Of a stretch of DNA of 64,000 nucleotides, positions 1 through 7,667 are shown in pieces (within the stretch, counting starts at the first letter, position 1; each line of letters begins with the position of its first letter). The DNA lies in contig JAFKEQ010000006.1 of the NCBI GenBank assembly GCA_017308575.1, positions 67,001-131,000 on the forward strand, written 5' to 3'. A program made the translations under genes and the position numbers. This DNA is from Afipia sp. (GTDB lineage Bacteria; Pseudomonadota; Alphaproteobacteria; Rhizobiales; Xanthobacteraceae). The notes beneath the pieces are model-generated. The model did no database searches and was not told where the DNA came from. It saw nothing but the letters and a program-made list of their open reading frames with translations.

Positions 1-1
1 G

Positions 2-109
2 CCGGTGCTGGTGGTGGAAAGCGTGGATTGCTCCACCGGCGATCAGCCGCTGCTGACCACCCGTGGCCGATTTTCTGCCGACCGCATCGCTCTGACGGTT
101 GAAAGCTAG
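2..109 (+). CDS. phnF: C-terminal end of PhnF-like GntR/UTRA regulator (partial)
   Basis: An open frame enters from the left edge and stops at TAG 107-109, giving 35 residues that end in RFSADRIALTVES. This is the usual ending of a UTRA ligand-binding domain (a final Arg-Phe-x-x-Asp-Arg strand), as in PhnF, the GntR-type regulator of phosphonate operons. The gene lies directly upstream of phnM on the same strand, which supports the name. Only the last part of the effector domain is visible; the DNA-binding domain is outside the window. Identity as PhnF rather than another HutC-type regulator is inferred from the neighbourhood. Confidence 0.6.
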   Translation, partial: PVLVVESVDCSTGDQPLLTTRGRFSADRIALTVES

Positions 110-132
110 GATAACGTCGGCACCCTTCTCGT

Positions 133-150
133 GCGTCATACAGGTGTCGT
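133..150 (+). promoter_or_regulatory. possible Pho box upstream of phnM
   Basis: GCGTCATACAGGTGTCGT matches the CTGTCATAWATCTGTCAY PhoB-box consensus at about 12 of 18 positions, with the two GTCA-like half-sites 11 bp apart. It lies about 90 bp before phnM, the first gene of the phn block. Phosphonate genes are classic PhoB targets, so the site is plausible. It was judged by eye and no matrix score was computed. Confidence 0.35.
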
Positions 151-239
151 GAAGGCGTCGTTTATCCAGACCCTGCGCTCGATAGCGAGCGATTCCGAGA
201 GGCATCCATTACAGCGATGGATATGAAGGCGAAAATCGG

Positions 240-1373
240 ATGCGGATCGTCGGCGGGCAAGTGCTTCAAGATGGGGCGTTAATCGAAGGGGATCTCGCCG
301 TCGATGAAGACAGTGGACTGATCGCGGCCGACGGTCATGGCCGCGTCATTGATGCACGTGGACTGCATGTACTGCCCGGTATCGTCGATATCCACGGCGA
401 CGCATTCGAGCGGCAGATCATGCCCCGGCCCGGCGTCGGATTTCCGATCGATGTCGCGCTGAAAGACAGCGATCGTCAGTGCATCGGCAACGGCATCACG
501 ACTGTTTTTCACGGAGTGACATGCTCGTGGGAGCCGGGACTGCGCGGCATCGACAATGCGCGAACGATCCTTGAAACGATCGAGGCCAATCAGGCGTCGT
601 TCGCTGCTGATACGCGCTTTCATTTGAGGCACGAAACCTACAATCTCGAGGCCGAGCAGGAAGTGACCCGCTGGGTGGCTGACGGCCGCGTCGGAATGCT
701 CGCGTTTAATGATCATCTGCCGGGACCTGACACGCCGCCGCGTGCGCGCAAGGTGGTGCAGATGGCAGAGCGGGCAGGATTGTCGGAAAATGAACTCAAC
801 AATTTGGTAACGCGTCTGCAGGGCCTCGCCAATGAGGTGCCGGGCGCGATTGCGCGACTCGCGGCGGCAGCCGACAAGGCCGGAACGCCGACGTTGTCGC
901 ATGACGATATGAGTCCGGAGCAGCGACGCTGGTTTCGTGACCTGAATTGCCGCGTGGCCGAGTTTCCGACCACGGTCGAAACTGCACAGGATGCGGTGGA
1001 TGCCGGTGATGACATTGTGCTTGGTGCGCCGAATGTCGTGCGTGGCGGCAGCCATATCGGTTGGATCGGTGCGGCGGAGATGATTGCACAGGGGCGGTGC
1101 ACGATCCTTGCGTCTGACTATTACTATCCGGCGCCGTTGCTGGCGGCCTATCGGCTTGCGGCCGATGGCATTGTCACATTGCCGCAGGCGTGGACTTATG
1201 TGTCCGAACGTCCGGCAAGGGCCGCGCGCCTCGCCGACCGCGGCGTCCTCGAACAGGGCAGGCGGGCTGACATCGTGCTGGTGGATGCGACGGACTCACG
1301 CCGGCCGCAGGTGGTTGCCGCGATTTGCGCGGGACAACTCGCCTATGTCGCCGCGCCCAACCGTCTGCAATAG
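240..1373 (+). CDS. phnM: PhnM, alpha-D-ribose 1-methylphosphonate 5-triphosphate diphosphatase
   Basis: This is an amidohydrolase-superfamily protein of 377 residues, the normal PhnM length. It removes pyrophosphate from ribose 1-methylphosphonate 5-triphosphate in the C-P lyase pathway, in the cytoplasm. The metal-binding HxD motif is seen as DIHGD (His52, Asp54), followed by the PRPGV stretch typical of PhnM. Further conserved acidic and histidine sites are LSHDD near residue 218 and LASDYYYPAP near 290. It is followed 6 bp later by the DUF1045 gene, so the two are co-transcribed. The ribosome-binding site before ATG 240 is weak. The C-P lyase core genes phnG-L are not in this window. Confidence 0.9.
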   Translation: MRIVGGQVLQDGALIEGDLAVDEDSGLIAADGHGRVIDARGLHVLPGIVDIHGDAFERQIMPRPGVGFPIDVALKDSDRQCIGNGITTVFHGVTCSWEPGLRGIDNARTILETIEANQASFAADTRFHLRHETYNLEAEQEVTRWVADGRVGMLAFNDHLPGPDTPPRARKVVQMAERAGLSENELNNLVTRLQGLANEVPGAIARLAAAADKAGTPTLSHDDMSPEQRRWFRDLNCRVAEFPTTVETAQDAVDAGDDIVLGAPNVVRGGSHIGWIGAAEMIAQGRCTILASDYYYPAPLLAAYRLAADGIVTLPQAWTYVSERPARAARLADRGVLEQGRRADIVLVDATDSRRPQVVAAICAGQLAYVAAPNRLQ

Positions 1374-1379
1374 TGCGGC

Positions 1380-2066
1380 ATGGACTGTCGCTACGCGATC
1401 TATTTCGTACCGCCGCCGGACAGCGTGCTCTACCGATTTGGCGCGTCAGTCCTGGGGTATGATAGCCATCGCGGAGAAAGCCTGGATTTTCCGGATGGTG
1501 TTCCGGCCGGGTGGCCGGAGATTGTCCGCGAGCCGCAAGTCTACGGCTTTCATGCGACGCTGAAGGCACCGTTTCGTCTCGCTGACGGCTATCGCGAATC
1601 CGATCTGCTGGAGGCGTTTGCAGCGGGCTTGCCGGGCCAAACTGCCGTGCAGGGCGGACTGCTGGCTATTCGGCCTATCGGATCGTTCGTCGCCATGACC
1701 CCCACCGTGCCTGACACCCCTGTGAACGCGCTGGCGGCGACATGCGTGCGCGCGTTCGATCGATTTCGCGCGCCGCTCTCGGATGACGAGCGTGCGAAAC
1801 GTCTGCAGGCGCCGCTGACCCCGGCGCAGCGCGCTCATCTGGAACAATGGGGCTATCCCTATGTGTTCGACGCATTTCGATTCCATATGACGTTGACCGG
1901 CTCTGTGGATGCCGACCGGCACGCGGAGGCGCTCGCCTATCTGACCGGCGCTTTTGCGCAACTGCCGGATGCGCAAACACTGTGCATCGATCGTATCTCC
2001 TTGCTGCGACAGGATGGGAAAGGGCAGCGTTTCTCTGTTCTCGCCACGACCGTTCTGAAGGCATAG
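1380..2066 (+). CDS. DUF1045 phosphonate-operon protein, 2H phosphoesterase-like
   Basis: This 228-residue protein belongs to the DUF1045 family, found almost only beside phn genes. Two HxT motifs are visible, HATL at residues 58-61 and HMTL near residue 168, the hallmark of the 2H phosphoesterase fold that acts on cyclic phosphates or 2',3'-phosphodiesters. In some phn operons such a protein (PhnPP-like) is proposed to process cyclic ribose phosphate, a PhnP-like role; this is inference. It starts 6 bp after phnM and reads into phnC, so it is part of the operon. Family assignment is firm; the exact reaction is not. Confidence 0.8.
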   Translation: MDCRYAIYFVPPPDSVLYRFGASVLGYDSHRGESLDFPDGVPAGWPEIVREPQVYGFHATLKAPFRLADGYRESDLLEAFAAGLPGQTAVQGGLLAIRPIGSFVAMTPTVPDTPVNALAATCVRAFDRFRAPLSDDERAKRLQAPLTPAQRAHLEQWGYPYVFDAFRFHMTLTGSVDADRHAEALAYLTGAFAQLPDAQTLCIDRISLLRQDGKGQRFSVLATTVLKA

Positions 2067-2183
2067 GCGAAACTGCGCTGCAGCATTCATCTGTGTTGTT
2101 GAGAGGCTGACGGCCCGTTGCGGCTTTTCATCGATCTGTCATGCGCCATTGTTAATGATCCGGAAAGCACAGGAGTGTCCGGA

Positions 2184-3125
2184 TTGCTGCCGCACGATAT
2201 CGCTATTGAGGCTAGAGCCGTATCCAAGTCGTTTCAGCATGATGTACGCGTGCTGGACGATGTCAGTATGACGGTCCGTCGCGGTGAAATGGTGGCGTTG
2301 ATCGGTGCATCCGGTTCCGGCAAGTCGACCCTGATCCGCACCATCGCCGGACTGCTGCCGATCGATGGGAAGCGCAAGGACAGCCTGCCGGAATCCGGCA
2401 GCATCCACGTGATGGGTCAGCCGATTCAGCAAAACGGGCGCCTGTCTTGCAGCCGCGCATTGCGCGCGCGCATCGGCGTGATCTTCCAGCAGTTTAATCT
2501 GGTGCCGCGCGTCACGTTGCTTGCCAATGTGTGCTTCGGATTGCTCGGCTCGCTGCCGGTGTTGCGCGGCACGCTTGGCCAGTTCAGCGACGGCGACAAG
2601 CGCAAGGCGATGCTGGCGCTGGCGCGGGTTGGCATTGCCGAACATGCGCTCAAGCGGGCCAATGAATTGTCCGGCGGTCAGCAGCAGCGCGCTGCGATCG
2701 CTCGTTCGCTGGTGCAGGGCGCAGAGCTGCTGATCGCGGACGAGCCGATCGCCTCGCTCGATCCCGCGTCGTCACGCCGGGTGATGGACCTGTTGGCGGA
2801 CATGAATCGCAATGACGGTCTGACCGTGCTCGTCTCGCTGCATCAGGTCGAATATGCGATGAAGTATTGCTCGCGCACGATAGCGTTGAAAGCCGGGCGC
2901 GTGGTTTACGATGGGCCGTCGCAGGCGCTGACCCCTGCGTTTCTCAACCAGCTTTACGGCGCGGAAAGCGAAGAACTGTTCCTTCCGTCGTTCGATCAGC
3001 CGATCAATCCTGATCCAGCGAATGCAGGATCGCATTGGGCAGAGCCGCCGGCGGTCGCTGTGCCGACGCATCAGGTGGCGGCTTTTCCGCGAGTCCAGAG
3101 GCAGGCCGAGCGCCTGCGCGCATAA
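2184..3125 (+). CDS. phnC: PhnC, phosphonate ABC transporter ATP-binding protein
   Basis: ATPase subunit of the phosphonate importer, working with PhnD and PhnE at the inner membrane. The Walker A motif GASGSGKST, the signature LSGGQQQR and the Walker B stretch LLIADEP are all intact. The open frame extends upstream to a TTG at 2118, but a strong AGGAG at 2171-2175 lies 8 bases before TTG 2184, so I prefer that start (313 residues). After the ATPase core there is a tail of about 50 residues rich in Pro and Ala that is not needed for the fold. It reads in the same direction as phnD, which starts 38 bp later. Confidence 0.9.
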   Translation: MLPHDIAIEARAVSKSFQHDVRVLDDVSMTVRRGEMVALIGASGSGKSTLIRTIAGLLPIDGKRKDSLPESGSIHVMGQPIQQNGRLSCSRALRARIGVIFQQFNLVPRVTLLANVCFGLLGSLPVLRGTLGQFSDGDKRKAMLALARVGIAEHALKRANELSGGQQQRAAIARSLVQGAELLIADEPIASLDPASSRRVMDLLADMNRNDGLTVLVSLHQVEYAMKYCSRTIALKAGRVVYDGPSQALTPAFLNQLYGAESEELFLPSFDQPINPDPANAGSHWAEPPAVAVPTHQVAAFPRVQRQAERLRA

Positions 3126-3163
3126 CAAGACTTCATCAACGCCTAACAATAGGAGAAGGCACC

Positions 3164-4279
3164 ATGCGTAAGCTGTCCCTGATCGGGTCCGCTTTGGCGA
3201 TCGCGGCTGGTCTGGCCGTGGCAACGGCTCGCGCCGAGACGCCCGAGTTGAATTTCGGCGTGATCTCGACTGAGGCCTCGGTCAACCAGAAGAAGAACTG
3301 GGAACCCTTCCTTGAAGCCATGTCGAAAGCTCTCGGCGTCAAGGTCAACGGCTTCTACGCCAGTGACTATGCCGGTGTGATCGAGGCGATGCGTTTCAAC
3401 AAAGTGCAGATCGCCTGGTACGGCAATAAGTCCGCAATGGAAGCGGTCGACCGCTCGAATGCCGAAATCTTCGCGCAGGTCGTGTCGCGTGACGGATCGA
3501 CGGGTTATTACTCGCACATCATCGTCAATACGGACTCGCCTTATACGAAGCTCGAGGACATCCTGAAGTGCGACAAGTCGATCGACTTCGGCATCGGCGA
3601 TCCGAACTCGACGTCGGGCTTCCTGGTGCCGTCGTCCTATGTCTTCGCCGCGAAGAACATTGACCCGAAGTCCTGCTTCAAGACCGTTCGCAACGCCAGC
3701 CATCAGGCCAACGCGATGGCGGTCGCCAACAAGCAGGTTGCCGCGGCCACCAACAACTCCGAAGATCTGCAGCGTGCGGCGGCGACCGCGCCGGAAGCCC
3801 GCAAGAAGCTGCGCATCATCTGGACCTCGCCGATCATCCCGCTCGATCCGCTGGTCTGGCGCAAGGACATCGATCCTGCGATAAAGACCAAAATCTACAC
3901 CTTCCTGATGAGCTACGGCCGCATCGGCACGCCGGACGAAGTGAAGGCCGCGCGTGAGATACTGTCCAGCCTCGTCTGGTCGCCGTTCCATCCCTCGAGC
4001 GACAACCAGCTTCTGCCGATCCGCATTCTCGAAGCCAACAAGGCGATCATGAAGATTAACGGTGACGACAAGTTGTCGGCTGACGAGAAGGCGGCTCGCG
4101 TGGCTCCGCTGCAGGCACAGATCAAGCAACTGCAGGAGCAGACCGCAAAGGTTGAACACGGTCCGTTCAAGGACAAGGTCGCGGCCTTTGTCGAGGCGGA
4201 CAAAGTTGGCAAACAGGACGAACTCAAGAAGATGATTGGTGAGTTTGCGGCTGCTGCAGCGACGCCGGCGACCCACTGA
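3164..4279 (+). CDS. phnD: PhnD, periplasmic phosphonate-binding protein
   Basis: Substrate-binding protein of the phosphonate ABC importer, 371 residues. A clear Sec signal peptide (MRKLSLIGSALAIAAG... ending ATARA) directs it to the periplasm. ATG 3164 has a perfect AGGAG at 3151-3155, so the longer frame reaching back into phnC is rejected. The body contains the PhnD-type WEPFLEAMSK and NPNSTSGF-like (DPNSTSGF) segments used by phosphonate- and phosphate-binding family members. The last 80 residues are Lys- and Ala-rich and probably helical, slightly longer than in the enteric protein. A terminator-like hairpin follows, so it may be made in excess over PhnE. Confidence 0.9.
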   Translation: MRKLSLIGSALAIAAGLAVATARAETPELNFGVISTEASVNQKKNWEPFLEAMSKALGVKVNGFYASDYAGVIEAMRFNKVQIAWYGNKSAMEAVDRSNAEIFAQVVSRDGSTGYYSHIIVNTDSPYTKLEDILKCDKSIDFGIGDPNSTSGFLVPSSYVFAAKNIDPKSCFKTVRNASHQANAMAVANKQVAAATNNSEDLQRAAATAPEARKKLRIIWTSPIIPLDPLVWRKDIDPAIKTKIYTFLMSYGRIGTPDEVKAAREILSSLVWSPFHPSSDNQLLPIRILEANKAIMKINGDDKLSADEKAARVAPLQAQIKQLQEQTAKVEHGPFKDKVAAFVEADKVGKQDELKKMIGEFAAAAATPATH

Positions 4280-4298
4280 GAACCGATCAGTTATGCAG

Positions 4299-4330
4299 GG
4301 GCGCCGGGCAAATGCCGGGCGCCCTTTTTT
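4299..4330 (+). terminator. intra-operon terminator or attenuator between phnD and phnE
   Basis: GGGCGCC (4299-4305) pairs with GGCGCCC (4318-4324), with an inner GGC/GCC pair closing an AAAT loop, followed by six T. This is a canonical intrinsic terminator 20 bp after phnD and 15 bp before phnE. Its place suggests partial termination that lowers the permease relative to the binding protein. Confidence 0.8.
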
Positions 4331-4344
4331 ACTAGGACCCGTTC

Positions 4345-5181
4345 ATGACCGATCTCACGCCATCAGCCGCGATATCGAAGCCGGCCTCTGAAATGTCCGA
4401 TCTCAGCGTGCCGCGCATTCCGTTGTCGCGCCGGATGCGATCGTGGTTCGGCTGGGTGCTGATTGTGGCGTTGCTGGCATGGAGCTGGAATCCGGCGGAG
4501 ATGTTCCGCGCCGGTGCGCTGCTGACCGACTGGCGCAACATGGCGGAGTTCGGCAGTGCGTTTCTGCAGCCGAATTTCCATGATTGGGATCACTATCTCG
4601 CCGACATGATAGTGACGATCCAGATCGCACTCTGGGGCACTGCGCTGGCGGTGGTCTTCGGCATACCGTTTTCGATTCTCTGTTCGGCAAATATCTGCCC
4701 GGCTTGGGTCGTGCAGCCGGTGCGTCGCCTGATGGATGCGTGCCGCGCGATCAACGAGATCGTGTTTGCTCTGATGTTCGTGGTGGCTGTCGGTCTCGGT
4801 CCGTTTGCCGGCGTGATGGCGCTCTTCATTCACAATCTCGGCGTGTTCGCCAAGCTGTTCTCGGAGGCTGTCGAATCGGTCGATCCGCGTCCGGTGGAAG
4901 GTATCCGCGTGACCGGCGCCGTCCGCATTCAGGAAGTGGTCTTTGGCGTGGTGCCGCAGGTGCTTCCGTTGTGGAGTTCGTTCACGTTGTATCGGCTGGA
5001 AACCAATGTCCGCTCCGCGACGACGCTCGGCATTGTGGGTGCCGGTGGCATCGGCCAGACGCTGTATGAAAGCATCCGCAGCTTTCAGTATGCCGAGACG
5101 GCGGCGCAGGTCATTATTGTGGTCGTGACTGTAATCGCAATTGACTTGGCCAGCGCGCGGATTCGTAAGGCGCTGGTTTGA
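4345..5181 (+). CDS. phnE: PhnE, phosphonate ABC transporter permease
   Basis: Inner-membrane permease of 278 residues with about six hydrophobic segments. The conserved cytoplasmic EAA loop is visible as EAVESVDPRPVEGIRVTGA near residue 175, the contact site for PhnC. It starts 15 bp after the phnD attenuator. Many relatives carry two permease genes (phnE1, phnE2); here only one is present, and an IS remnant begins one base after the stop codon, so a second permease may have been lost. The first 40 residues are a hydrophilic extension. Confidence 0.88.
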   Translation: MTDLTPSAAISKPASEMSDLSVPRIPLSRRMRSWFGWVLIVALLAWSWNPAEMFRAGALLTDWRNMAEFGSAFLQPNFHDWDHYLADMIVTIQIALWGTALAVVFGIPFSILCSANICPAWVVQPVRRLMDACRAINEIVFALMFVVAVGLGPFAGVMALFIHNLGVFAKLFSEAVESVDPRPVEGIRVTGAVRIQEVVFGVVPQVLPLWSSFTLYRLETNVRSATTLGIVGAGGIGQTLYESIRSFQYAETAAQVIIVVVTVIAIDLASARIRKALV

Positions 5182-5402
5182 TCACGACACCGCTCGACGG
5201 AGCCGGCTGTTCTCAGTGGCGAGCTTCTTCAGCCGCCTGACCTGATCGCCCTTCAGACCGCCGTACTCGTTTCGCCATCGATGGTACGTGACTTCCGTCA
5301 CGCCGACCGCTCGGACGGCGTCTGCTACCTGTCGGGCCTGTGCCATCAGCACATCAACCTGCTGCAGCCTCGCAACGATCCCGTCAGCCGTATGCTTCTT
5401 CC
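5182..5402 (-). mobile_element. truncated IS3-family orfA (transposase helix-turn-helix subunit)
   Basis: Read on the minus strand, the frame gives RKKHTADGIVARLQQ, then VTEVTYHRWRNEYGGLK, then RLKKLATENSRLRRAVS and a stop at 5182-5184. This is the N-terminal OrfA of IS3-family elements of the IS407 type, with the HTH and the start of the leucine zipper. The normal continuation (DLTLDK...) and all of orfB are missing, and there is a one-base shift just after the expected start (the ATG at about 5403-5405 is out of frame with the RKKHT stretch). It is a dead fragment that abuts the phnE stop codon and marks the left edge of the catabolic block. No terminal inverted repeats were identified. Confidence 0.85.
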
Positions 5403-5514
5403 TTTCGCATCATTCGTATGCGCGGTCTGTATCCATTGAGATATCACGAATACCGGCGAGTGAAGTCTCGCTCTATGCCCAATGGCCCGGTTATGGGCGG
5501 CTGCGAATTTTCAG

Positions 5515-5543
5515 TTGCGCCAAGTGGTGGCTTCTCCTATAAA
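5515..5543 (+). promoter_or_regulatory. sigma70-like promoter for 5584-9253 operon
   Basis: A -35 like TTGCGC (5515-5520) and a -10 like TATAAA (5538-5543) are separated by 17 bp. The predicted start point near 5550 lies inside the shared operator, which fits repression by blocking initiation. Confidence 0.5.
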
Positions 5544-5547
5544 ATAC

Positions 5548-5567
5548 CATTAGTGCATTAGTGAAAT
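5548..5567 (+). promoter_or_regulatory. shared GntR-type operator, copy 1
   Basis: CATTAGTGCATTAGTGAAAT holds the imperfect palindrome TTAG-TGCA-TTAG and matches the site at 10138-10157 at 15 of 20 positions. It lies 17 bp before the TTG start of the FAD oxidoreductase. The same pattern recurs at 20572-20589, so it is probably the operator of one of the two GntR regulators encoded nearby. Confidence 0.6.
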
Positions 5568-5583
5568 ATCAGAGGTCAGAGCA

Positions 5584-6912
5584 TTGGACAATCGCGATTC
5601 CGCTCGCATCGATACCGATGTCATCGTGGTAGGAGGCGGCGCAGCCGGCGTGGCGGCCGCGATATCGGCTGCTCGGCAAGGATTGAAAGTCACCCTGATT
5701 GAACGCTACGGATTCTGCGGTGGCGGAGCCGTTGCCGGTCTCTCCGGAACGGTGTGTGGCCTTTATGAAGCAACGGAGAATGTTGCAAGCGGGCCCAACC
5801 AGGTCGTCTTTGGCTTCGCCGACGAGTTTTGCCGCAGGCTTGAAGCGATGGGCGGCCTTGCCGATCCGGTTCTGTACGGAAAGACTTGGGCGCGGGTGCA
5901 CGATCCTCATGTCTGGCGCGAGGCGGCCGACGCGATGCTGCGCGAAGCTGGGGTTGATATCGTTTTTCATGCTGTCGCGACCGGCGTGCACATGGATGGC
6001 GACCGGATCGCTGGTCTGAATGTCTGGACCAAGCAGGGGCCGCTGGATGCGCGGGCCAAGATCGTGATCGACGCGAGCGGGGATGCCGATGTCGTCGCGA
6101 TGGCGGGCTTGCCCAATTTCGTCGGTGATCAGGGGCGGGTTCAGAATCCGACCATGATTTTCCGGATGCTGGGCGTCGATGTCGATCGCTTCGTCGCGGA
6201 ATACGGCACGGATACGATCATGCCGGAAAAGGTTTCGGCCATGATCCGCGCCAAGCACAATGCGGGCGATTACGTGTTGCCGCGCGCGAAGATCTGGCTG
6301 TTCACAACGACCCGTCCGGGCGAACTGCTTTGTAATTGCACGCGCGTGATTGGCTCTGATGGCCGCGAACTCAACACACTCTTCGCGCGCGATTTCACGG
6401 ATGCTGAAATCGAGGGGCGGCTGCAGGCGCGCGAATATGCGCGATTTTTCCGCGACAATCTCGTTGGCTGCGAGAATGCGTTTCTCAACGACACCGGCGT
6501 TCAGGTCGGCGTAAGACAGACGCGTCAGGTGTCAGGCATCAAGCGTCTGATGAATTCGGATGTCGTGCAGGGGACGAAGTTTAACGACGGCATCGCGGTT
6601 TCGCCGTGGCCGATCGAGCTTCACGCAGGCGAGAAGCCGAAGGTCGAATGGCTGCTCAATGACTACTACGAGGTTCCTTACGGTTGCTTCGTGCCGGAGC
6701 GTGGCGAGGGACTACTTGTGGCGGGCCGCTGCTTGTCGGCGGAGCACGAGGCCGTCGCGTCGGCGCGCGTGACCGCGCAGTGCTTTGCCTACGGTCACGC
6801 GATCGGACATGCCGCCGTGATGGCTGTCCGAGGCAATGTTCAACCGCGGGAGATTCGCGGGGAGGACGTTCGCGCTGCAGTAAATGCCGACGGTGCTCGT
6901 ATCGGCCAATAG
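5584..6912 (+). CDS. FAD-dependent oxidoreductase (FAD_oxidored family)
   Basis: A soluble flavoprotein of 442 residues. The N-terminal Rossmann motif GGGAAGVAAAIS (about residues 17-28) ends in the usual acidic residue (LIER) that binds ribose. A glycine-rich FCGGGAVAG segment follows, and a second FAD motif LLVAGRCLSAEHEA is near residue 380. This pattern fits the pfam12831 group, whose members act on varied organic substrates; the substrate here is unknown. Two neighbouring cysteines (LLCNCTRV) occur near residue 252. Translation starts at TTG with AGAGG at 5571-5575. It is first in an operon with a crotonase and a CoA-transferase and sits behind the shared operator, so a dehydrogenation or hydroxylation-linked step is likely. 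Confidence 0.78.
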   Translation: MDNRDSARIDTDVIVVGGGAAGVAAAISAARQGLKVTLIERYGFCGGGAVAGLSGTVCGLYEATENVASGPNQVVFGFADEFCRRLEAMGGLADPVLYGKTWARVHDPHVWREAADAMLREAGVDIVFHAVATGVHMDGDRIAGLNVWTKQGPLDARAKIVIDASGDADVVAMAGLPNFVGDQGRVQNPTMIFRMLGVDVDRFVAEYGTDTIMPEKVSAMIRAKHNAGDYVLPRAKIWLFTTTRPGELLCNCTRVIGSDGRELNTLFARDFTDAEIEGRLQAREYARFFRDNLVGCENAFLNDTGVQVGVRQTRQVSGIKRLMNSDVVQGTKFNDGIAVSPWPIELHAGEKPKVEWLLNDYYEVPYGCFVPERGEGLLVAGRCLSAEHEAVASARVTAQCFAYGHAIGHAAVMAVRGNVQPREIRGEDVRAAVNADGARIGQ

Positions 6913-6923
6913 GACAATCCGAC

Positions 6924-7667
6924 ATGATCAAGCTTGAGTTACAGGGCCCTGTCGCGGTCGTGACCATCGATCGGCCTCAGCGCCGTAACGCTCTGGGTTC
7001 CGACCTGATGGCCGAACTCGGCGCCACGCTTGCCGGCGCCGAGCACGACAAGAACGTGCGCGCGATCGTTCTGACAGGTGCGCCGCCTGCATTCTGTGCC
7101 GGCAGCGACCTGAAGGAGCTTGCGGGACTGTCGATTACCGAAATGTGCCACCATGAATCGGTGACGGCCGCGTTCGCGCGCGCGATAGGCTATCGCGCCA
7201 AGCCGGTGATTTCGGCCGTGGAAGGCTATGCGCTTGGCGGCGGTTTCATTCTGGCGGCGTCGTGCGACGTTGTGGTGAGTGCTTCCAATGTGCGCTGGCA
7301 TTTGCCCGAAGCTCCCAATGGCTGGCTTCCACCATGGGGCCTGATGGCGTTGATCGCGCGGGTCGGGCCGGTGCGCGCGCGACGATTGACATGGGGCGCC
7401 AAGCCCATTGATGCCGTGGAAGCTCAGCGGATTGGTCTTGTCGATGATCTTGCGGAGCCCGGCACTGCACTCTCTCACGCAATTCAAGTCGCCAATGACC
7501 TCGCTGCCGTACCGCCTGAGGCGATAGCCTCCACCAAGCGCTTCTTTGAACCGTTCATCATGACAGATGCGGAGCGTCTTGATGAAGTCGCGTCGCGCGA
7601 GTTCGCGCTGAATTGTGACTCGCCAAGTTCCAGGAAGACATTCGAACGGTTTACGGTGAAGTCATGA
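6924..7667 (+). CDS. enoyl-CoA hydratase/isomerase family protein (atypical crotonase)
   Basis: A crotonase-fold protein of 247 residues acting on an acyl-CoA in the cytoplasm. The oxyanion-hole region is FCAGSDLKEL near residue 55 and the second glycine patch is YALGGGFILA near 100. The catalytic stretch reads LPEAPNGWLPPWG instead of the usual PEVxLGxxPGxGG: the first Glu is kept, but the second acid of hydratases is replaced by Arg. It may therefore be an isomerase, lyase or hydratase of special specificity. ATG 6924 was chosen over the longer frame, which overlaps the FAD gene; AGGA lies upstream. Its stop overlaps the start of the CoA-transferase gene. A paralogue is at 14754. Confidence 0.82.
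   Translation: MIKLELQGPVAVVTIDRPQRRNALGSDLMAELGATLAGAEHDKNVRAIVLTGAPPAFCAGSDLKELAGLSITEMCHHESVTAAFARAIGYRAKPVISAVEGYALGGGFILAASCDVVVSASNVRWHLPEAPNGWLPPWGLMALIARVGPVRARRLTWGAKPIDAVEAQRIGLVDDLAEPGTALSHAIQVANDLAAVPPEAIASTKRFFEPFIMTDAERLDEVASREFALNCDSPSSRKTFERFTVKS

Larger units (their letters stand above)
5403..5583. other. gene-less stretch between IS remnant and the first catabolic operon
   Basis: The left half (to about 5510) shows no coding pattern that I recognise and is probably scar sequence of the insertion. The right half holds a promoter, an operator and the leader of the FAD oxidoreductase gene, listed separately. Confidence 0.5.

Noticed and set aside
2136..2142. CTGTCAT half-site, possible second Pho box before phnC
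   Set aside because: Only one half is present; the other half does not match the consensus.
5288..5561. 84- and 73-residue plus-strand frames after phnE
   Set aside because: They run antisense to the IS3 orfA remnant, which has clear protein similarity on the minus strand.
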